Assembly: GCA_040830725.1 (NCBI GenBank)
Contig: JBFOMG010000034.1
Span: 1 to 64,000 of the forward strand
Source of the DNA: JAWKWH01 sp040830725
GTDB taxonomy: Bacteria > Pseudomonadota > Alphaproteobacteria > Rhizobiales > Rhizobiaceae
Length of the DNA: 64,000 bases
Reading direction: 5' to 3'
Shown here: piece by piece, positions 60,831 to 64,000 of the stretch
Layout: the number at the start of each line of letters is the position of its first letter
Position numbering within the stretch: the stretch's first letter is position 1
Translations under genes and position numbers: made by a program
Notes under the pieces: model-generated
The model's database searches: none
What the model saw: the letters and a program-made list of their open reading frames with translations, nothing else
Told to the model about the DNA's origin: nothing

Positions 60831-61730
60831 TCAAATGGTCTCGAAGTCGGCGGGAATTCGCCGCCAATCATCGCCACACTGGTTTCGAAACCAGGTGGAT
60901 TGGCGCTTTGCATATTGCCGGGTTGCGATCCTGACCAATTCCTTTGCCTTGTCCAGGGATAGCGAACCCTCAAGCACTTGGCGAAACTCCCGCACACCGA
61001 TTGCTTTCATTGCGGGAAGACTTTCATCGAGTTCTAGTGCGAGCAGGGCTTTCACTTCTTGTAAGGCGCCGGCCTCCAACATCCGGTCGAGCCGGGCCGC
61101 AATCACTCGGTCAAGTTCAGTCCGGTCCGGTTCGATGACGTATTTGTCGGCATATTGAGCATCGATCGCCGGGCTGCCTTTGACAGATTGCCAGTGCAAG
61201 ATAGAGCGCCCAGAGACCTCAATCACTTCCAATGCGCGAACGATACGCTGACCGTCGGCGGGTTTGATTGTCATCGCCGCCTCGGGATCACTGGCCCTGA
61301 GAACGCGGTGCAACTTTGATGCGCCTTCCTCGGCGAGACGGTAGCGCCAGCGCTGCCGCACCGGATCAGGGATTTCAGGCATTTGCGACAGTCCGCCCAA
61401 CAGGGCGCGGAAATACAATCCAGTACCGCCAACAAATATCAGTGTTTTTCCCGAAAGCCCTGCTTTGCCCGTCAGTTCGCGGACATCCGAAAGCCAGGCG
61501 CCGGTCGAATATGGCTGACCGGGGTCGACATAACCGTACAGAAAGTGCGGGGCGCGTTTCAGCTCTTCGGCTTGCGGTCTGGCGGTCAACACGTCGAGTA
61601 CGGAATAGATCTGCATGGAATCCGTGTTGATGATCACGCCGCCTTCCCGCTCGGCAATGCGCAGCGCCAGGCCGGACTTGCCGCAGGCCGTTGGTCCCGC
61701 TATCAGAACCGCTCGCTGCTTCGAATTCAT
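60831..61730 (-). CDS. miaA: tRNA dimethylallyltransferase
   Basis: A 299-residue MiaA, which transfers a dimethylallyl group from DMAPP to A37 of tRNAs that read codons starting with U. The P-loop GPTACGKSGLA is at about residues 12-22, the substrate segment INTDSMQIYSVLDVLTARP follows and GGTGLYFRALL is present. The ATG at 61730 has GGTGG eight bases upstream; an ATG two codons earlier is too close to it. It is divergent from serB with only 25 bases between the starts, so their promoters overlap. Confidence 0.95.
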   Translation of the reverse strand: MNSKQRAVLIAGPTACGKSGLALRIAEREGGVIINTDSMQIYSVLDVLTARPQAEELKRAPHFLYGYVDPGQPYSTGAWLSDVRELTGKAGLSGKTLIFVGGTGLYFRALLGGLSQMPEIPDPVRQRWRYRLAEEGASKLHRVLRASDPEAAMTIKPADGQRIVRALEVIEVSGRSILHWQSVKGSPAIDAQYADKYVIEPDRTELDRVIAARLDRMLEAGALQEVKALLALELDESLPAMKAIGVREFRQVLEGSLSLDKAKELVRIATRQYAKRQSTWFRNQCGDDWRRIPADFETI

Positions 61731-61755
61731 TCCCATTGCCACCCGGTCGGTTCCG

Positions 61756-62643
61756 ATGTCCCTGGTTGCTACCCTTATCGCCAATCCGGCCAATCCTTGT
61801 CTGAGCCAGGGCTTGGCGGAGCGCGTTGCAGCAACGCTTGGCACAACTTCCAAAAACTGGCTAGCCCCGCAAATTGCTTGCGAGCTCATCGTGGACGGCC
61901 CCACAAACGGCGATGCCGTGGCAGACAGTTGCCGGCAGGTTTTGGCAGATCAACCGGTGGACGTCATCGTCCAGCCGCGGGAAAGCCGCCGCAGAAAGAT
62001 ACTGCTCGCCGACATGGATTCCACCATGATCGAACAGGAATGCATCGATGAACTGGCCGGCGCGATTGGCATCAAGGACCAGGTTGCCGCGATAACCGCG
62101 CGGGCGATGAACGGCGAGATCGAGTTCGAACCGGCTCTGCGCGAACGGGTGGCGCTTTTGAAAAACCTACCCGTCGGGATGATTGAAGAGGTAATCAAAA
62201 CCCGCATCACCCTTGCTCCGGGTGGGCGCGAGCTTGTCGCAACGATGAAACACCACGGAGGCTATGCGGCACTAGTGTCTGGCGGTTTCACCGCATTCAC
62301 AGCCAGAATCGGCGCAATGCTCGGATTTGATGAAAACCGGGCCAATACGCTTCTGGAAAAAGACGGCGTCCTGACCGGCAAGGTCGGCGAACCGATCCTC
62401 GGCCGTAAAGCAAAGGTCGCGGCACTTAGCGAGATTTCAGCGGCGCACGGACTTTCCGACGACGACGTGATCGCCGTTGGCGACGGCGCCAACGATTTGG
62501 ACATGCTGGCGCTTGCCGGAACCGGCGTGGCAGTGCACGCAAAACCGGCGGTCGCTGCCGCCGCGCAGCACCGGATCGACCACGGCGACCTGACAGCCCT
62601 GCTTTACATGCAGGGGTATCACCAAAATGAGTTCGTGAAATGA
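61756..62643 (+). CDS. serB: Phosphoserine phosphatase
   Basis: A 295-residue HAD-family SerB. The catalytic DMDST motif (Asp86, Asp88) is in LLADMDSTMIEQECIDELA, with the family's GVLTGKVGEPILGRKAKV and the Mg-binding VGDGANDLDML further on. It removes phosphate from phosphoserine, the last step of serine synthesis. An N-terminal extension (residues 1-75) resembles the ACT-like region of other SerB proteins. The ATG at 61756 is used; upstream frame continues but lies in miaA. The gene overlaps the GNAT gene by four bases. Confidence 0.95.
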   Translation: MSLVATLIANPANPCLSQGLAERVAATLGTTSKNWLAPQIACELIVDGPTNGDAVADSCRQVLADQPVDVIVQPRESRRRKILLADMDSTMIEQECIDELAGAIGIKDQVAAITARAMNGEIEFEPALRERVALLKNLPVGMIEEVIKTRITLAPGGRELVATMKHHGGYAALVSGGFTAFTARIGAMLGFDENRANTLLEKDGVLTGKVGEPILGRKAKVAALSEISAAHGLSDDDVIAVGDGANDLDMLALAGTGVAVHAKPAVAAAAQHRIDHGDLTALLYMQGYHQNEFVK

Positions 62644-63215
62644 AAGCGGGCAAAACAATCGAAACGGACCGGTTGATCCTCCGCCACTGGCAGGCTGACG
62701 ATCTCGACGCTTTCCACAGCCTGAACTCCGATGAAACGGTGATGCACTTTTTTCCGTTCCGGCGCAGCCGCGCCCAGTCGCTTGAGATGTTCAAAAATAT
62801 TGCCGCAACCGTTGCCAAAGGCGGTATCACATGGTGCGCCGCTGAACTGAAACAGGAAGGAAAAGTTGTCGGATTTACCGGATTGGCAGAAGTGAAATTC
62901 GAGGCTTCATTCACACCGGCAGTTGAAATTGGCTGGAGATTTCTGCCGGCCTATTGGGGAAACGGCTATGCGAGCGAAGCCGCCGCCGCCCTGCTTGATC
63001 ACGGTTTCAGCGATCTCGGCCTGAGCGAGATCGTCGCCTTTGCGGTTCCCGCCAACACCGCCTCAACAGCCGTTATGAAGCGTATCGGAATGACCGCGAC
63101 GCCGGAACTTGATTTCGACATGCCGGGAATTGACGCAGAGTTTGCGCATCTGCGCCGCCACGCCGTCTACAAGATCACTCGCGGCGAATGGCAGGATTTT
63201 GTCACTTCATCCTGA
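62640..63215 (+). CDS. GNAT family N-acetyltransferase
   Basis: A 191-residue acetyltransferase of the RimJ/RimL-like GNAT group: ETDRLILRHW N-terminus, PAVEIGWRFLPAYWGNGYASEA at about 100-120 (acetyl-CoA pyrophosphate-binding Q/RxxGxG/A variant, here WGNGYA) and FAVPANTASTAVMKRIGM near the C-terminus. Its ATG overlaps the serB stop (62640-62643). The acceptor is unknown. It overlaps the convergent HtrA gene by 14 bases. Confidence 0.92.
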   Translation: MKAGKTIETDRLILRHWQADDLDAFHSLNSDETVMHFFPFRRSRAQSLEMFKNIAATVAKGGITWCAAELKQEGKVVGFTGLAEVKFEASFTPAVEIGWRFLPAYWGNGYASEAAAALLDHGFSDLGLSEIVAFAVPANTASTAVMKRIGMTATPELDFDMPGIDAEFAHLRRHAVYKITRGEWQDFVTSS

Positions 63216-64000
63216 GCGTCACAAACCTGAGCTCGCCGGTTTTCGAAGACAGCATCAGTAGCGCGTTCTTTCGGCCCTGATCCTTCAACTCGTCGATCCG
63301 CGCCACAACATCTTCCGGCTTTGCCACAGAGTCCTGGGCAATCTCGACAATCACATCACCCGCTTGCACACCTTTTTCGGCAGCGGCCGAATTCTCCTCG
63401 ACTTCGGTTATCACGACACCGGAGACCTCCGGCGAAATCTCAAACTTGCCACGCGCGTCGTCGTCAAGTTCGGCAATGGTCATGCCGAGAACCTGCGCTG
63501 AGGCAACTTCTTCCTTGTTTTCCGAACCACCGCCCGCGTCGGCCATTTTCTCGCCGTCTTCCAACCGGCCCAGCGTTACCATGACAGTCTGCTCTTCACC
63601 CTTTCGGACGATGACGACCTCCACTTCCTTGCCGACCGGACTTTCCGCAACGACCCGCGGCAAATCCCGCATGTCGTCGATATCGCGTCCATCAAACTTG
63701 ATGATGACATCGCCCGGCTGAACGGTGCCATTGTCGACGGGCCCGCCCTTGATCACGCCGGCCACAAGGGCACCTTTGGCTTCATCCATGCCAAGGCTTT
63801 CGGCGATATCCGGCGTCACCGGCTGAATGCGGACGCCGAGCCAGCCGCGGCGGGTTTCGCCAAATTCGCGCAATTGATCGATCACACCAAGCGCAAGTTC
63901 CGACGGAATCGAAAAACCGATGCCGATGGAGCCGCCGGACGGTGAAATGATCGCCGTATTGATGCCGATGACTTCGCCGTTCATGTTGAACAGCGGTCCA
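63202..64000 (-). CDS. DegP/HtrA-type serine protease, 5'-truncated by window edge
   Basis: The visible part (about 266 residues) begins within the protease domain, just after the catalytic Ser region: GPLFNMNGEVIGINTAI is the typical follow-on. Two PDZ domains follow (about 90-160 and 175-265 in visible numbering; RRGWLGVRIQPVTPD starts the first), as in DegP/DegQ. These periplasmic proteases degrade or refold misfolded envelope proteins. The remaining N-terminus lies beyond 64000. Confidence 0.93.
   Translation of the reverse strand, partial: GPLFNMNGEVIGINTAIISPSGGSIGIGFSIPSELALGVIDQLREFGETRRGWLGVRIQPVTPDIAESLGMDEAKGALVAGVIKGGPVDNGTVQPGDVIIKFDGRDIDDMRDLPRVVAESPVGKEVEVVIVRKGEEQTVMVTLGRLEDGEKMADAGGGSENKEEVASAQVLGMTIAELDDDARGKFEISPEVSGVVITEVEENSAAAEKGVQAGDVIVEIAQDSVAKPEDVVARIDELKDQGRKNALLMLSSKTGELRFVTLRMK

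Overview
The window is a gene-dense stretch of an alphaproteobacterial chromosome, most likely Hyphomicrobiales (Rhizobiales) and perhaps marine. Supporting signs are the GC-rich coding style, the divergent miaA/serB pair, the ilvB-ilvN and ilvC genes with rhizobial-type regulation, the btaA-btaB-plcP lipid-remodelling operon, alkB, and a btaAB lipid pathway typical of this group. I saw no rRNA, tRNA, CRISPR array, transposase or phage gene. The taxonomic call is inference from gene content.

Layout. (1) 1-7 kb: the end of a hydantoinase-B-type gene; an operon for phosphorus-free membrane lipids (btaA, btaB and a PlcP-like phosphoesterase) behind a Pho-box-like repeat; deoD; and a CocE-type hydrolase. 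(2) 7-27 kb: a large catabolic region. On the + strand are a soluble reductive-dehalogenase-family corrinoid/Fe-S protein, a fumarylacetoacetate-hydrolase-fold enzyme, an SDR and an enamidase-like amidohydrolase. On the - strand a nearly gap-free run encodes an AOR-family tungsten/molybdenum enzyme, a two-gene Mo-hydroxylase, a 6-hydroxynicotinate-reductase-like Fe-S protein, an ApbE-like UPF0280 protein, two tandem AA_synth (DUF1185) proteins, a Rieske oxygenase, a branched-chain-amino-acid-type ABC importer with fused permeases, and a MarR regulator; a RidA gene sits beside it. Together these look like uptake, hydroxylation, reductive dearomatisation, ring hydrolysis and enamine clean-up of an N-heterocyclic compound. 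This is the best candidate for an undescribed system. A 15-base motif (12/15 identical) occurs upstream of both the amidohydrolase and the AOR operon.

(3) 27-42 kb: a MacAB-like exporter (ATPase, large FtsX-type permease, HlyD adaptor); RidA; DUF1304; a 2-hydroxyacid dehydrogenase overlapping a class-III PLP enzyme; a PilZ protein with an elaborate 5' region (tandem repeats and a long hairpin); TetR regulators; ilvC; an FAD monooxygenase broken by an in-frame TAA; an MMPL/RND transporter with an exported partner; and pdxJ. (4) 42-54 kb: two closely related hybrid histidine kinases flank alkB and a site-2 protease, followed by a RecD/Dda-like helicase, a membrane-anchored protein, a LysE exporter and a NYN-domain protein whose C-terminal segment is cut off by another in-frame TAA. 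(5) 54-64 kb: ilvB-eamA-ilvN with a promoter, a 17-residue nearly leaderless leader peptide and a transcription attenuator; a HerA-like ATPase; a diguanylate cyclase; miaA; serB; a GNAT enzyme; and the 3' part of a DegP/HtrA protease.

All functional calls rest on reading motifs in the translated sequence. No database search was run.
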